Positions 21,543-30,273 of a stretch of DNA of 64,000 nucleotides are shown here, one piece after another. The translations under genes were made by a program, and so were the position numbers. The notes below the pieces were generated by a model. That model did no database searches, was not told where the DNA came from, and saw nothing but the letters and a program-made list of their open reading frames with translations. The DNA comes from Pseudomonas fulva (GTDB taxonomy: Bacteria > Pseudomonadota > Gammaproteobacteria > Pseudomonadales > Pseudomonadaceae), in contig NZ_CP082928.1 in assembly GCF_023517795.1 (NCBI RefSeq), positions 4,898,001 through 4,962,000 on the forward strand, read 5' to 3'. Position 1 is the stretch's first letter. Each line of letters opens with the position of its first letter.

Positions 21543-22760
21543 ATGAAGTTGTTCAAGGACATGTCGCTATCGGCGCCCGTCGCCGGCTTTATCGCCACGG
21601 TGATTTCCTATGCCGGCCCGCTGGTAATTATCTTCCAGGCGGCGCGCACGGCCGGTCTGCCGGCCGAGCTGCTGTCGTCGTGGATCTGGGCGATCAGCAT
21701 CGGCAGTGGCGTGCTGGGCATCGTGCTCAGCCTGCGCTACCGGGCACCAGTGGTGATCGCCTGGTCGGCGCCGGGCTCGGCGTTGCTGGTCAGCCTGTTG
21801 CCGCAGGTGAGTCTCGGCGAGGCGGTGGGCGCGTACCTGGTGGCCAACCTGATCGTGCTGGTGGTGGGCCTCAGCGGCGCCTTCGACAAGCTCGTCGCCC
21901 GCTTACCGCTGTCGGTATGCGCGGCGATGCTGGCGGGCATTCTGTTCAACTTCGGCAGTGCGCTGTTCACCTCGCTGCAGGAACAGCCGCTGCTGGTGCT
22001 GGCGATGTTCGTCACCTACCTGGTGTGCAAGCGCGTGTCGCCGCGCTACGCGGTGCTGGCAGTGTTGCTGGTCGGCGTTGGGCTGGTGATCGGCCGCGGC
22101 GAGCTGAGCGCCGACGCCTGGGTGATCGGTTTGGCGACGCCGGTGTGGATAACCCCGGAGTTTTCACCGATGGCGATGCTCAACATCGGCGTACCGCTGG
22201 CGGTGGTGGCGCTGACCGGGCAGTTCATACCCGGCATGGCTTTGCTGCGCAGCAGCGGTTACGGCGAGGTGCCGGCGCGGCCGTTGCTGGCAGGCTGTGG
22301 CCTGGGCAGCTTGCTGTTGGCGCCCTTTGCCTGCCATGGCCTGGCGCTGGGGGCGATTACCGCGGCGATCTGTACCGGCCGTGAGGCCCATGAACGGCCT
22401 GAGCGGCGCTACGTGGCTGGTGTGGTTGGCGGTGTTTTCTATCTGCTGTTCGGCCTGTTCGGGGCAACCCTGGTCAGCCTGTTCAGCGCCTTCCCTCAAG
22501 CGTTGGTGGCGGCATTGGCAGGGCTGGCGCTGTTCGGCGCTATCGCAGCTTCCCTGGCCGGGGCCATGGCCGTGCCGCAAGAGCGCGAAGCGGCGCTGGT
22601 GGCCTTTCTGGTTACCGCCTCGGGCATGTCCTTTCTCGGCCTGTCGGCGGCGTTCTGGGGACTGATCTTCGGGCTTTTCGCCCATTGGCTGCTGACCCAT
22701 AAAACCGCGCCCGGCGTCGAGCAGGCCGTGCGTTCCAGACCCGATCAAGCGACTCGCTGA
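21543..22760 (+). CDS. benE: BenE, benzoate membrane transporter family protein
   Basis: 405 residues, strongly hydrophobic with about 12 membrane segments. It resembles the BenE family ([20 protein letters not shown] at the start, [13 protein letters not shown] inside). BenE proteins are implicated in benzoate uptake, though their exact role beside BenK is less well shown. It sits 92 bp after benK. Confidence 0.9.
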   Translation: MKLFKDMSLSAPVAGFIATVISYAGPLVIIFQAARTAGLPAELLSSWIWAISIGSGVLGIVLSLRYRAPVVIAWSAPGSALLVSLLPQVSLGEAVGAYLVANLIVLVVGLSGAFDKLVARLPLSVCAAMLAGILFNFGSALFTSLQEQPLLVLAMFVTYLVCKRVSPRYAVLAVLLVGVGLVIGRGELSADAWVIGLATPVWITPEFSPMAMLNIGVPLAVVALTGQFIPGMALLRSSGYGEVPARPLLAGCGLGSLLLAPFACHGLALGAITAAICTGREAHERPERRYVAGVVGGVFYLLFGLFGATLVSLFSAFPQALVAALAGLALFGAIAASLAGAMAVPQEREAALVAFLVTASGMSFLGLSAAFWGLIFGLFAHWLLTHKTAPGVEQAVRSRPDQATR

Positions 22761-22821
22761 ACGCCGATTTCCTGATCCGGCTCTCCGCGCTGCTTGGCGC
22801 GGGGCGCCGCTGTACCCATGC

Positions 22822-22832
22822 AATAACAACAA
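22822..22832 (+). promoter_or_regulatory. Candidate Hfq/Crc site before benF
   Basis: AATAACAACAA contains two overlapping AANAANAA matches and ends 13 nt before the benF ATG. Confidence 0.6.
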
Positions 22833-22845
22833 GAGCAGAGCAACC

Positions 22846-24108
22846 ATGAGTAAACATCAGACTACCTTGTGCCTATTTTCCCTGGGCGTGCTGAGCCTGC
22901 CGGCTGCCGCGCAGGCCGCGGGCGAGGGCTTCGTCGAGGGCGCCAGCGCGACCCTGCAGGCGCGCAACTACTACTTCAGCCGGGATTTCTCCGACATCGT
23001 CGGCGCCAACCAGCAGTCCAAGGCCGAGGAGTGGGCCCAGGGTTTCATCCTCGACTTCAAGTCCGGCTACACGCCGGGTGTGGTCGGCTTTGGCCTGGAC
23101 GCCCAGGGGCTGCTCGGCATCAAACTCGACAGCAGCCGGGATAGGGTCAATACCGGGCTGCTGCCGGTGCGCGACAATGGCGAAGCGGCCGATGAATACA
23201 GCCGTCTCGGCGTGGCAGTGAAGGCGCGCCTGTCGCAGACCGAACTGCGCATCGGTGAGCTGCAACCCAACCTGCCAGTGCTGACCTTCAGTGATATACG
23301 CCTGCTGCCGCCCAGCTACCAGGGCGCCTCGCTGCTGTCCCGGGAGATCGACGGCCTGACCCTGCAGGGCGGCCACCTGGGTTCCACCAGCCTGCGCAAC
23401 GAAGCCGGCGACGACAAGTTGCAGGCCATGCTCGGCCATGTGCCGCAGCGCCAGGTCAGCAGCGACGCGTTCAACTACCTGGGCGCCGACTACGTCTTCA
23501 ACGACAAACGCACCTCCGCCAGCCTGTGGTACGCGCAACTCGAGGACATCTACAACCAGCGCTTCGTCGGCCTCAAGCACAGCGAGCCACTGGGCGACTG
23601 GACCCTGGGCGCCAGCCTCGGCTATTTCGACAGCCAGGAAGATGGCGACAAGCTGCTCGGCGATATCGACAACCAGGCCTTCTACTCGCTGGTCTCGGCC
23701 AGGCACGGTGGCCATACCTTCTATGTCGGCTACCAGGCGATGTTCGGCGACAACCCGTTTCCGCGGGTGTTCGCCAACGTCACGCCGCTGGGCAACGAGG
23801 TGCCCACCTACGAGTTCGCCTACACCGATGAACGTTCCTGGCAGGCGCGCTACGACTACGACTTCGCCGCCCTCGGCGTACCCGGCCTGACCACCACGGT
23901 GCGCTATATCCGCGGCGACAACGTCGATACCGGCCGCGGTTTCGAAGGCAAGGATCGTGAACGCGATCTGGATATCGGCTACGTGGTGCAGAGCGGGGCG
24001 CTCAAGGGGTTGGGCGTACGGGTGCGTAACGTCGAGGCGCGGTCGAACTACCGCAGCGATATCGATGAGAACCGGCTGATTCTTTCGTATACCTGGACGT
24101 TGCTCTGA
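22846..24108 (+). CDS. benF: BenF-type OprD-family outer membrane porin
   Basis: 420 residues with a signal peptide (about 1-24, cleaved after AAAQA). The mature part has the OprD-family start [21 protein letters not shown], alternating amphipathic strands, and ends in a C-terminal aromatic-rich strand (ILSYTWTLL). OprD-type channels let small carboxylates through the outer membrane; being the last gene of the ben cluster points to benzoate. It starts 85 bp after benE. Confidence 0.9.
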   Translation: MSKHQTTLCLFSLGVLSLPAAAQAAGEGFVEGASATLQARNYYFSRDFSDIVGANQQSKAEEWAQGFILDFKSGYTPGVVGFGLDAQGLLGIKLDSSRDRVNTGLLPVRDNGEAADEYSRLGVAVKARLSQTELRIGELQPNLPVLTFSDIRLLPPSYQGASLLSREIDGLTLQGGHLGSTSLRNEAGDDKLQAMLGHVPQRQVSSDAFNYLGADYVFNDKRTSASLWYAQLEDIYNQRFVGLKHSEPLGDWTLGASLGYFDSQEDGDKLLGDIDNQAFYSLVSARHGGHTFYVGYQAMFGDNPFPRVFANVTPLGNEVPTYEFAYTDERSWQARYDYDFAALGVPGLTTTVRYIRGDNVDTGRGFEGKDRERDLDIGYVVQSGALKGLGVRVRNVEARSNYRSDIDENRLILSYTWTLL

Positions 24109-24178
24109 GGCGCTGCTGCTATTCCGGTAGCTCGTGGCTGGCAATCCTTCTGGAACTCCAGCCTCTTTTGCCGTAACT

Positions 24179-24241
24179 GTGAGAGCGGGCGGGGACACCC
24201 ATTCCGCTCCCGAGATTTTCGCGCGCATGGCGCGCTCCCAC
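24179..24241. repeat. REP-like palindrome, copy A
   Basis: Begins GTGAGAGCGGGCGGGGAC and ends GGCGCGCTCCCAC, so the outer arms pair. The interior matches copies at 24327 and 40368 with a few changes. Confidence 0.7.
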
Positions 24242-24326
24242 GGGGATCGTGGGTGGCCGCTGCTCATTGGTAGGCCATGAGGCAGTTGACGCTTCCTCAA
24301 AGCTCATAGGAGAACAGCGGACATCT

Positions 24327-24388
24327 GTGGGAGCGGGCGGGGACGCCCAGTCCGTGCCCGCGATGCTTTTTGTGCGAATGGCCTATGT
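24327..24388. repeat. REP-like palindrome, copy B
   Basis: Begins GTGGGAGCGGGCGGGGACGC and continues through AGTCCGTGCCCGCGAT, nearly identical over about 40 bp to copy C at 40368; the right arm is decayed. Confidence 0.7.
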
Positions 24389-24411
24389 GGGCGTTGCCCG
24401 CCGATTCGCCC

Positions 24412-25287
24412 TTACTCGCTATCCAGATTCTTCACCAGCTTCAGGCAGCGCTTGAGCAGCGGGGAGTCATCGTCCTTGCGGTAGCTGATCACGATGGGCG
24501 AGGTGGCGCTGGCGTCGAGCAGCGGCGTATAGCCGATATCGTCGCGGTGCAGGCGCTGCACGGAGGCGGGCACCAGGCTGATGCCGATGCCGGCGGCGAC
24601 CAGGCCGATGGCGGTCTGCAGCTCGTTGGTCATCTGCGCCACGCGAATCTTCAGGCCGTTACGGGCGAACAGGGCCAGCACATGGTCGGCGTAGCTGGGC
24701 CGTGGCGAGGCGGGGTAGAGCACGAACGGCTCGCGGGCCAGTTCCTCCAGTGAAGCCGGAGCGGCCAGCAGGCGGTGGCCGGCGGGCAGGGCTGCGACCA
24801 AGGGGTCCTGGCGAATCACTTCCTGAACGATGGCCGGGTCTTCGATATGGATGCGCCCGAAGCCGATATCGATACGGCCGCGTTTCAGCGCTTCGACCTG
24901 GGGCAGGGTGGTCAGCTCGGACAAGCCCAGTTCGATGGCGGCCTCGCCGCGCAGCTGGCGGATCAGCTCGGGCAGCGCGCCATACAGGGTCGAGGGCGCG
25001 AAGCCGATACCAAACCAGCGCCGTTGCCCTTCGGCGATACGCCGGGTGTCATCGCTGACGCGGCCCAATTGTTCGAGCAATTGGACGGAATGTTCATAGA
25101 AGAAACGCCCGGCTTCGGTCAGGCGCAGCGGCCTGCCGCGTTCGATCAAGGCGACACCCAATTCGTCTTCCAGTTGCTGAATCTGCCGGCTCAGCGGCGG
25201 CTGGGCGATATGCAGGCGTTGGGCTGCGCGGGTGAAATTCAGGGTTTCCGCGAGTACGCGGAAGTAGCGTAAATGGCGCAGCTCCAT
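24412..25287 (-). CDS. catR: CatR, LysR-type regulator of catBCA
   Basis: 291 residues. The N-terminal winged helix-turn-helix is the LysR type (LRYFRVLAETLNFTRAAQRLHIAQPPLSRQI), followed by the two-lobed inducer domain. CatR/CatM proteins activate catechol catabolism in response to cis,cis-muconate and repress their own gene. It is divergent from catB, and a matching ATAC-N7-GTAT operator lies just upstream of its ATG. Divergent placement and length match CatR; the related BenM is less likely because benzoate sensing here is by BenR. Confidence 0.92.
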   Translation of the reverse strand: MELRHLRYFRVLAETLNFTRAAQRLHIAQPPLSRQIQQLEDELGVALIERGRPLRLTEAGRFFYEHSVQLLEQLGRVSDDTRRIAEGQRRWFGIGFAPSTLYGALPELIRQLRGEAAIELGLSELTTLPQVEALKRGRIDIGFGRIHIEDPAIVQEVIRQDPLVAALPAGHRLLAAPASLEELAREPFVLYPASPRPSYADHVLALFARNGLKIRVAQMTNELQTAIGLVAAGIGISLVPASVQRLHRDDIGYTPLLDASATSPIVISYRKDDDSPLLKRCLKLVKNLDSE

Positions 25288-25288
25288 G

Positions 25289-25303
25289 ATACCTCCAGGG
25301 TAT
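25289..25303. promoter_or_regulatory. CatR/CatM-type operator ATAC-N7-GTAT
   Basis: The 15-bp ATACCTCCAGGGTAT is a perfect 5-bp-arm inverted repeat and fits both the LysR T-N11-A rule and the CatM/BenM consensus ATAC-N7-GTAT. It starts two bases from the catR ATG, where bound CatR would block its own gene, and is centred about 64 bp before the predicted catB transcription start. Confidence 0.8.
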
Positions 25304-25323
25304 GAAACCAGACCGATTCAATA

Positions 25324-25353
25324 TTGGACTGCCTGATTTGCTGAGGTCAATCT
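25324..25353 (+). promoter_or_regulatory. Predicted catB promoter
   Basis: TTGGAC (25324-25329) and CAATCT (25348-25353) are separated by 18 bp. The spacing to the CatR palindrome resembles the catBCA promoter of P. putida. The implied leader to catB is about 150 nt. Confidence 0.45.
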
Positions 25354-25511
25354 GTGCCCAGACAAAAATAAAACCTGAAGGATATGCTCGTGCTCACTCG
25401 CATCCCTCGTTCTTCTCGCCCGCTGCTGGCCGACCTCGTGAATGGCGCGCCGCAGTGCGCCACTTCGCCGGCGACCGCCCGTGGCATTGCCCCGCACACG
25501 GATCATCGTCC

Positions 25512-26633
25512 ATGAGCCTTCCGCTGATCGAAAGCCTCGACACCCTGATTGTCGACTTGCCGACCATTCGCCCGCACAAGCTGGCCATGCATACCCTGCA
25601 GCAGCAGACCCTGGTGATCCTGCGCCTGCGCTGCAGCGACGGTATCGAAGGGGTCGGCGAAGCCACCACCATCGGCGGTCTGGCCTATGCCGGGGAAAGC
25701 CCGGAAAGCATCAAGACCAATATCGATACCTATTTCGCACCGCTGCTGATCGGCCAGCCGGCCGGCAATATCAATGCCGCCATGCTGCGCATCGACCGCA
25801 GCGTACGCGCCAACACCTTCGCCCGCTCGGCCGTGGAAACCGCGCTGCTCGACGCCCAGGGCAAGCGCCTTGGCCTGCCGGTTGCCGAACTGCTCGGTGG
25901 CCGCGTTCGCGACGGTCTGGAAGTGGCCTGGACGCTGGCCAGCGGCGATACAGCCAAGGACATCGACGAAGCCGAGCGCATGCTCGACCTGCGTCGCCAC
26001 CGGGTTTTCAAGCTGAAGATCGGCAGCCGCGAGGCCGCGCTGGATATCGCCCACGTGGCGGCGATCAAGCGCGCCCTGGGCGACCGCGCCAGCGTGCGGG
26101 TCGACGTCAACCAGGCGTGGAGCGAGGCGGTGGCCATTCGTGCCTGCCAGGCCCTCGGTGATGCCGGCGTCGACCTGATCGAGCAACCGATTCCGCGCCA
26201 GGACGTGCAGGCCCAGGCCCGCGTCAGCGCCCGCAGCCCGACGCCGATCATGGCCGACGAAGCCATCGAGAGCGTGGAAGACAGCTTCAACCTGGCCCGC
26301 GGCGGCGCCGCACCGGTGTTCGCCCTGAAGATCGCCAAGAACGGGGGGCCGCGCGCCGTGCTGCGCAGCGCCTATATCGCCGAAGCGGCGGGCATCGGCC
26401 TGTACGGCGGCACCATGCTCGAAGGCAGCGTCGGCACCCTGGCCTCGGCCCATGCCTTCGCCACCCTGAGCAAGCTGGAATGGCACACCGAACTCTTCGG
26501 CCCGCTGCTGCTGACCGAGGACATCCTCGTTGACGTGCCGGTGTACCGCGATTTCGAACTGAAGATTCCAACCACGCCGGGCCTCGGCGTGACCCTGGAC
26601 GAAGAACGCCTGCAGCGCTTTAGCCGCCGCTGA
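25512..26633 (+). CDS. catB: CatB, cis,cis-muconate cycloisomerase
   Basis: 373 residues, enolase superfamily. It converts cis,cis-muconate to muconolactone. The catalytic lysines lie in FKLKIG (Lys167, Lys169) and the metal ligands are Asp198 (VRVDVNQAW), Glu224 (LIEQPIP) and Asp249 (IMADE). The start at 25512 gives the family N-terminus; the open frame continues upstream but that part has no family resemblance. A 43-codon open frame from 25384 ends in an ATGA overlap with this start, so coupling is possible. The Shine-Dalgarno is weak. Confidence 0.96.
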   Translation: MSLPLIESLDTLIVDLPTIRPHKLAMHTLQQQTLVILRLRCSDGIEGVGEATTIGGLAYAGESPESIKTNIDTYFAPLLIGQPAGNINAAMLRIDRSVRANTFARSAVETALLDAQGKRLGLPVAELLGGRVRDGLEVAWTLASGDTAKDIDEAERMLDLRRHRVFKLKIGSREAALDIAHVAAIKRALGDRASVRVDVNQAWSEAVAIRACQALGDAGVDLIEQPIPRQDVQAQARVSARSPTPIMADEAIESVEDSFNLARGGAAPVFALKIAKNGGPRAVLRSAYIAEAAGIGLYGGTMLEGSVGTLASAHAFATLSKLEWHTELFGPLLLTEDILVDVPVYRDFELKIPTTPGLGVTLDEERLQRFSRR

Positions 26634-26656
26634 ACCGAACCCGAGAGGAGCAAGCC

Positions 26657-26947
26657 ATGCTGTTTCACGTGCGCATGACCGTCAAACTGCCCACCGACAT
26701 GCCGGCCGAGCAGGCCGCGCTTCTGAAGGCCGACGAAAAGGAGCTGGCCCAGCGCCTGCAGCGCGAAGGCACCTGGCGTCACCTGTGGCGTATCGCCGGG
26801 CTTTACGCCAATGTCAGCATTTTCGACGTGGCCGACGCCCAGGCCCTGCACGACACGCTGATGCAGCTGCCGCTGTACCCGTATATGGACATCGAGGTCA
26901 TGGCGCTGTGTCGCCATCCGTCCTCGATCCACGCTGACGATCGCTGA
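26657..26947 (+). CDS. catC: CatC, muconolactone delta-isomerase
   Basis: 96 residues, exactly the family size. The small ferredoxin-like fold forms a decamer that isomerises muconolactone to 3-oxoadipate enol-lactone. MLFHVRMTVKLP, the AGLYANVSIFDV strand and LPLYPYMDIEV are diagnostic. AGAGGAG precedes the ATG, and it follows catB by 23 bp. Confidence 0.97.
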   Translation: MLFHVRMTVKLPTDMPAEQAALLKADEKELAQRLQREGTWRHLWRIAGLYANVSIFDVADAQALHDTLMQLPLYPYMDIEVMALCRHPSSIHADDR

Positions 26948-26980
26948 TCGGCGCCATCACTCGCCTGATCCGCTCCCCAC

Positions 26981-26988
26981 AACAACAA
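26981..26988 (+). promoter_or_regulatory. Candidate Hfq/Crc site before catA
   Basis: AACAACAA ends 16 nt before the catA ATG, just ahead of the GAGGAAA ribosome binding site. Confidence 0.6.
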
Positions 26989-27004
26989 GATGAGGAAACA
27001 CGCC

Positions 27005-27934
27005 ATGACCGTACGTATCGCCCAGACCGTCGACGTGCAGAAGTTCTTCGAAGACGCCGCCGGCTTCACCAATGACGGCGGCAACGCCCGCATGAAAACC
27101 GTGATCCACCGTGTGCTCAACGACACGGCGAAGATCATCGAAGACCTGCAGATCACTCCGGAAGAGTTCTGGAAGGCGGTGAACTACCTCAACGAACTCG
27201 GCTCTCGCCAGGAGGCGGGTCTGGTCGTCGCGGGCCTGGGTATCGAGCATTACCTCGACATGCTGATGGACGCCGAAGACGAGGAGGCAGGCCGCACCGG
27301 CGGCACCCCGCGCACCATCGAAGGTCCGCTGTACGTGGCCGGCGCCCCGCTGAGCAAGGGCGAGGCCCGCCTGGATGACGGCAAGGACGCAGGCACGCCG
27401 CTGTTCATGCAAGGCCGGGTGTTCGATACCGATGGCAAGCCGCTGGCTGGCGCCATCGTCGACGTATGGCACGCCAACACCGGCGGCACCTACTCGTACT
27501 TCGACCCTGTGCAGTCGGAATTCAACCTGCGCCGCCGTATCGAAACCGACGCCGAAGGCCGTTATCGTTTCCGCAGCATCGTGCCGTCCGGCTACGGCTG
27601 CCCGCCCGATGGCCCGACCCAGCAGCTGCTCGATCAGCTTGGCCGCCACGGCCAGCGTCCGGCCCACGTGCACTTCTTCATCTCCGCGCCAGGCCATCGC
27701 CACCTGACCACCCAGATCAACCTGGATGGCGACAAGTACCTGCACGACGACTTCGCCTACGCCACCCGCGACGAGCTGATCGCCAGGATCGACTTCTCTG
27801 ACGATGTCGAACGCGCCAAAGCCCATGGTGTGGAAGGGCGCTTCGCCGAAATCGAGTTCGATTTCACCCTGCAGTCCACGGCCGAGCCCAAGGCTCAGCA
27901 GCGTCACGAGCGGGTTCGTGCGCTGGAGGTGTAA
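27005..27934 (+). CDS. catA: CatA, catechol 1,2-dioxygenase
   Basis: 309 residues. This intradiol, non-haem Fe(III) dioxygenase opens catechol to cis,cis-muconate. The four iron ligands can be placed as Tyr163 (GGTYSYFD), Tyr197 (PSGYGCP), His221 and His223 (RPAHVHFF). The N-terminal helical linker domain (about 1-100) binds lipid and mediates dimer contact in the family. It closes the catBCA operon, 57 bp after catC. Confidence 0.97.
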   Translation: MTVRIAQTVDVQKFFEDAAGFTNDGGNARMKTVIHRVLNDTAKIIEDLQITPEEFWKAVNYLNELGSRQEAGLVVAGLGIEHYLDMLMDAEDEEAGRTGGTPRTIEGPLYVAGAPLSKGEARLDDGKDAGTPLFMQGRVFDTDGKPLAGAIVDVWHANTGGTYSYFDPVQSEFNLRRRIETDAEGRYRFRSIVPSGYGCPPDGPTQQLLDQLGRHGQRPAHVHFFISAPGHRHLTTQINLDGDKYLHDDFAYATRDELIARIDFSDDVERAKAHGVEGRFAEIEFDFTLQSTAEPKAQQRHERVRALEV

Positions 27935-27960
27935 ACCCGCGTTGCCCCCGCAGGGCACAG

Positions 27961-28012
27961 TGCCGCGCTGCCGTTCGTCTGCCTTACCGGGCAGGCGAAG
28001 GGCCGCGCGGCA
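27961..28012 (+). other. Large hairpin after catA
   Basis: Outer arms TGCCGCGC (27961-27968) and GCGCGGCA (28005-28012) enclose an inner 10-bp stem TTCGTCTGCC / GGCAGGCGAA with one G-U pair and a 6-nt loop. It lies 27 bp after the catA stop codon. There is no T-run; it probably marks or protects the catBCA transcript end. Confidence 0.55.
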
Positions 28013-28152
28013 TCCTGCATTGAACGGTCACACTGAATTGCGGCGAGAGAGATGTAACCCTTTGTCACGCTGGCGTATCGCCTGCCAGGGGGATGGTTAG
28101 AATCGCCGGACGATTAGCGGATTGCCCGATGGCGGCGATTCAGCCTTATAAG

Positions 28153-28160
28153 AAAAACAA
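28153..28160 (+). promoter_or_regulatory. Candidate Hfq/Crc site before benR
   Basis: AAAAACAA ends 9 nt before the benR ATG and overlaps its ribosome binding region. benR is a known Crc target in P. putida. Confidence 0.6.
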
Positions 28161-28169
28161 CGAGGCCTG

Positions 28170-29129
28170 ATGATGAGCGATTTCCTGCTGAGCGCGCGCA
28201 GCCAGGTGTTCGAGCGCGCCGACCCTTACGCGGTGTCCGACTACGTCAATCAGCATGTCGGCGCCCACTGCATCCGCCTGCCGACCACGGGCTTTCCCGA
28301 AGCGAGCCTCAATCACCGCAAGTTCGCCAGCCTCGACCTGTGCCGCATCAGTTATGGCGGCAGCGTGCGCGTCACCTCGCCGGCGCTGGAAACCATCTAT
28401 CACCTGCAGGTGCTGCTCAAGGGCAACTGCCGCTCGCAGTGCCGCGGTCAGGAGCACTTCTTCGTGCCCGGCGAGCTGCTGCTGATCAACCCGGACGACC
28501 CGGTGGACCTGACCTATTCGGCCGATTGCGAGAAATTCATCGTCAAGCTGCCGGTCAGCCTGTTCGAGAACACCTGCCTGGAAAACCGCTGGATGCTGCC
28601 GCAAAGCGGTATCCGCTTTACCGCCGCACGTCATGACATGGGCGAGCTGGAGGGCTTTTCCAACCTGCTGATGCTGATCTGCCAGGAAGCCGAAGCTGCG
28701 TCCAGCATGCCCCAGGTGCAGGAGCACTACGTGCGCATCATCGCCAGCAAGCTGTTGGGCCTGCTGGGCAACAACGTGCAACGCGTGCAGCCACAGTCCC
28801 AGGGCGGCTCCTTCGAGCAGGTCGTCGATTACATCGAGCAGCACCTGACCCAGGACATCGGCATCGAGCAGTTGGTAACGGTCGCCCGGGTCAGCGAACG
28901 GTCGCTTTACGCCCTGTTCGAGCGCCATGCCGGCATCAGCCCCAAGGATTACATCCGCCAGCGCAAGCTCGAACGCATCCATGCCCAGTTGCTCGACCCC
29001 GCCTGCAAGGTGCGCAGCGTTACCGAAGTCGCCCTGGATCACGGCTTCCTGCATCTTGGCCGTTTCGCCGAAGCCTACCGCCGCCGCTTTGGCGAGCTGC
29101 CGTCGGATACCTACAGGCGCAACCGCTGA
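28170..29129 (+). CDS. benR: BenR, AraC/XylS-family activator of the ben operon
   Basis: 319 residues. The N-terminal benzoate-sensing half and the C-terminal pair of helix-turn-helix motifs (about 215-315: DIGIEQLVTVARVSERSLY and the AraC signature region FGELPSDTYRR) match BenR/XylS. It activates benA when benzoate is present, and the two matching operators are at 16174-16209. It lies between catA and pcaI, far from benA, whereas in P. putida benR adjoins benA. Two adjacent ATG codons (28170, 28173) could serve as start. Confidence 0.92.
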   Translation: MMSDFLLSARSQVFERADPYAVSDYVNQHVGAHCIRLPTTGFPEASLNHRKFASLDLCRISYGGSVRVTSPALETIYHLQVLLKGNCRSQCRGQEHFFVPGELLLINPDDPVDLTYSADCEKFIVKLPVSLFENTCLENRWMLPQSGIRFTAARHDMGELEGFSNLLMLICQEAEAASSMPQVQEHYVRIIASKLLGLLGNNVQRVQPQSQGGSFEQVVDYIEQHLTQDIGIEQLVTVARVSERSLYALFERHAGISPKDYIRQRKLERIHAQLLDPACKVRSVTEVALDHGFLHLGRFAEAYRRRFGELPSDTYRRNR

Positions 29130-29421
29130 GAACCTGTACACGATCTTCGGCCTGACTTCAGCGCTTTGGCTGCAAAGCGGTGGCAGCGGATGTTCCCCGC
29201 TCCCACAATGGATCAGTGACGGCCGCTTCTACCTTGTGGCAGCCTCTTTCATGTCGCCTAAAAAGATCGTGAACAAGTTCTGAGAGCAGGTCTATAAGTC
29301 TTGTTCGATTATCGAACGGATAGTCGATTATCGGATTGTTAGCCGCCTACTGGATGAGTACCTTGTGACCATACGGCTAATCGCCGCCCACGGTATCCAG
29401 AGCAACAAGACGAGAACGACC
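29130..29421. other. Gap between benR and pcaI
   Basis: 292 bp with a degenerate REP-like fragment around 29173-29212 (ending CGCTCCCACAA) and, nearer pcaI, the PcaR boxes. No gene is supported. Confidence 0.5.
29303..29336 (+). promoter_or_regulatory. Tandem PcaR boxes before pcaI
   Basis: GTTCGATTATCGAAC (29303-29317) is a palindrome matching the PcaR box GTTCGATAATCGCAC. A second copy, GTCGATTATCGGAT (29323-29336), repeats the core 20 bp downstream. PcaR, an IclR-family activator responding to 3-oxoadipate, is not encoded in the window. Confidence 0.8.
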
Positions 29422-30273
29422 ATGGCTGAGATTCTCTCCCTGCGCGAAGCGGTCGAACGCTTCGTTCACGACGGCGACACCCTTGCCCTCGAAGGCTTCA
29501 CCCACCTGATTCCGACCGCTGCGTCCCACGAGCTGATCCGGCAGAACAAGAAGGACCTGACCCTGGTGCGCATGACCCCCGATCTGGTCTACGACCTGCT
29601 GATCGGTGCCGGTTGCGCCAGGAAGCTGGTGTTCTCCTGGGGCGGGAACCCCGGTGTAGGTTCGCTGCACCGCCTGCGTGACGCCGTCGAGAAGCACTGG
29701 CCGCACAAGCTGGAAATCAGCGAGCACAGCCACGCCGCCATGGCCAACGCCTACGTCTCCGGCGCCTCCAACCTGCCGTTCGCCGTGCTGCGCGGCTACC
29801 AGGGTTCGGACTTGGTCAAGGTCAACCCGGACATCAAGTTCATCGACTGCCCGTTCACCGGCGAGAAGCTGGCAGCGGTGCCCAGTGTGCGCCCGGACGT
29901 CACCGTGATCCACGCCCAGAAGGCCGATCGCAAGGGCAACGTGCTGATCCAGGGCATCCTTGGCGTGCAGAAGGAGGCGGCCCTGGCGGCCAAGCGCTGC
30001 ATCGTCACCGTCGAGGAAATCGTCGACGACCTGCAGGCACCGATGAACGCCTGCGTGCTGCCGACCTGGGCACTCACCGCGGTCTGCGTGGTGCCCGGTG
30101 GCGCCCATCCGTCCTATGCCCACGGTTACTACGAGCGCGACAACCGCTTCTACCAGGCCTGGGACCCGATTGCCCGAGACCGCGAAACCTTCACCGCATG
30201 GATCGATGAATACATCCGCGGCACCGAGGATTTTGCGCAGTACCAGGCGAAGGTTAACGGGGAGGCCAAGTGA
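29422..30273 (+). CDS. pcaI: PcaI, 3-oxoadipate CoA-transferase subunit A
   Basis: 283 residues, alpha subunit of the class I CoA-transferase that activates 3-oxoadipate with succinyl-CoA. Typical pieces are LALEGFTHLIPTAASHELI, FSWGGNPGVGSLHR and IHAQKADRKGNVLIQG. The ATG at 29422 is chosen since it begins the conserved MAEILSLREAVERFV; upstream in-frame codons show no similarity. Its stop overlaps the pcaJ start. Confidence 0.95.
   Translation: MAEILSLREAVERFVHDGDTLALEGFTHLIPTAASHELIRQNKKDLTLVRMTPDLVYDLLIGAGCARKLVFSWGGNPGVGSLHRLRDAVEKHWPHKLEISEHSHAAMANAYVSGASNLPFAVLRGYQGSDLVKVNPDIKFIDCPFTGEKLAAVPSVRPDVTVIHAQKADRKGNVLIQGILGVQKEAALAAKRCIVTVEEIVDDLQAPMNACVLPTWALTAVCVVPGGAHPSYAHGYYERDNRFYQAWDPIARDRETFTAWIDEYIRGTEDFAQYQAKVNGEAK

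Larger units (their letters stand above)
24109..24411. other. Non-coding gap between benF and catR with REP copies
   Basis: This 303-bp stretch separates convergent benF and catR. It contains two REP-like palindromes (24179-24241 and 24327-24388) and no credible gene. No T-tailed hairpin was found, so the REPs may mark the transcript ends. Confidence 0.6.

Noticed and set aside
25302..25511. N-terminal extension of CatB
   Set aside because: The frame is open but the added residues have no resemblance to CatB, and the region holds the catR-catB control sequences.
28062..28103. benR promoter from TTGTCA and TAGAAT
   Set aside because: The hexamers are 30 bp apart, far beyond a usable sigma-70 spacing.
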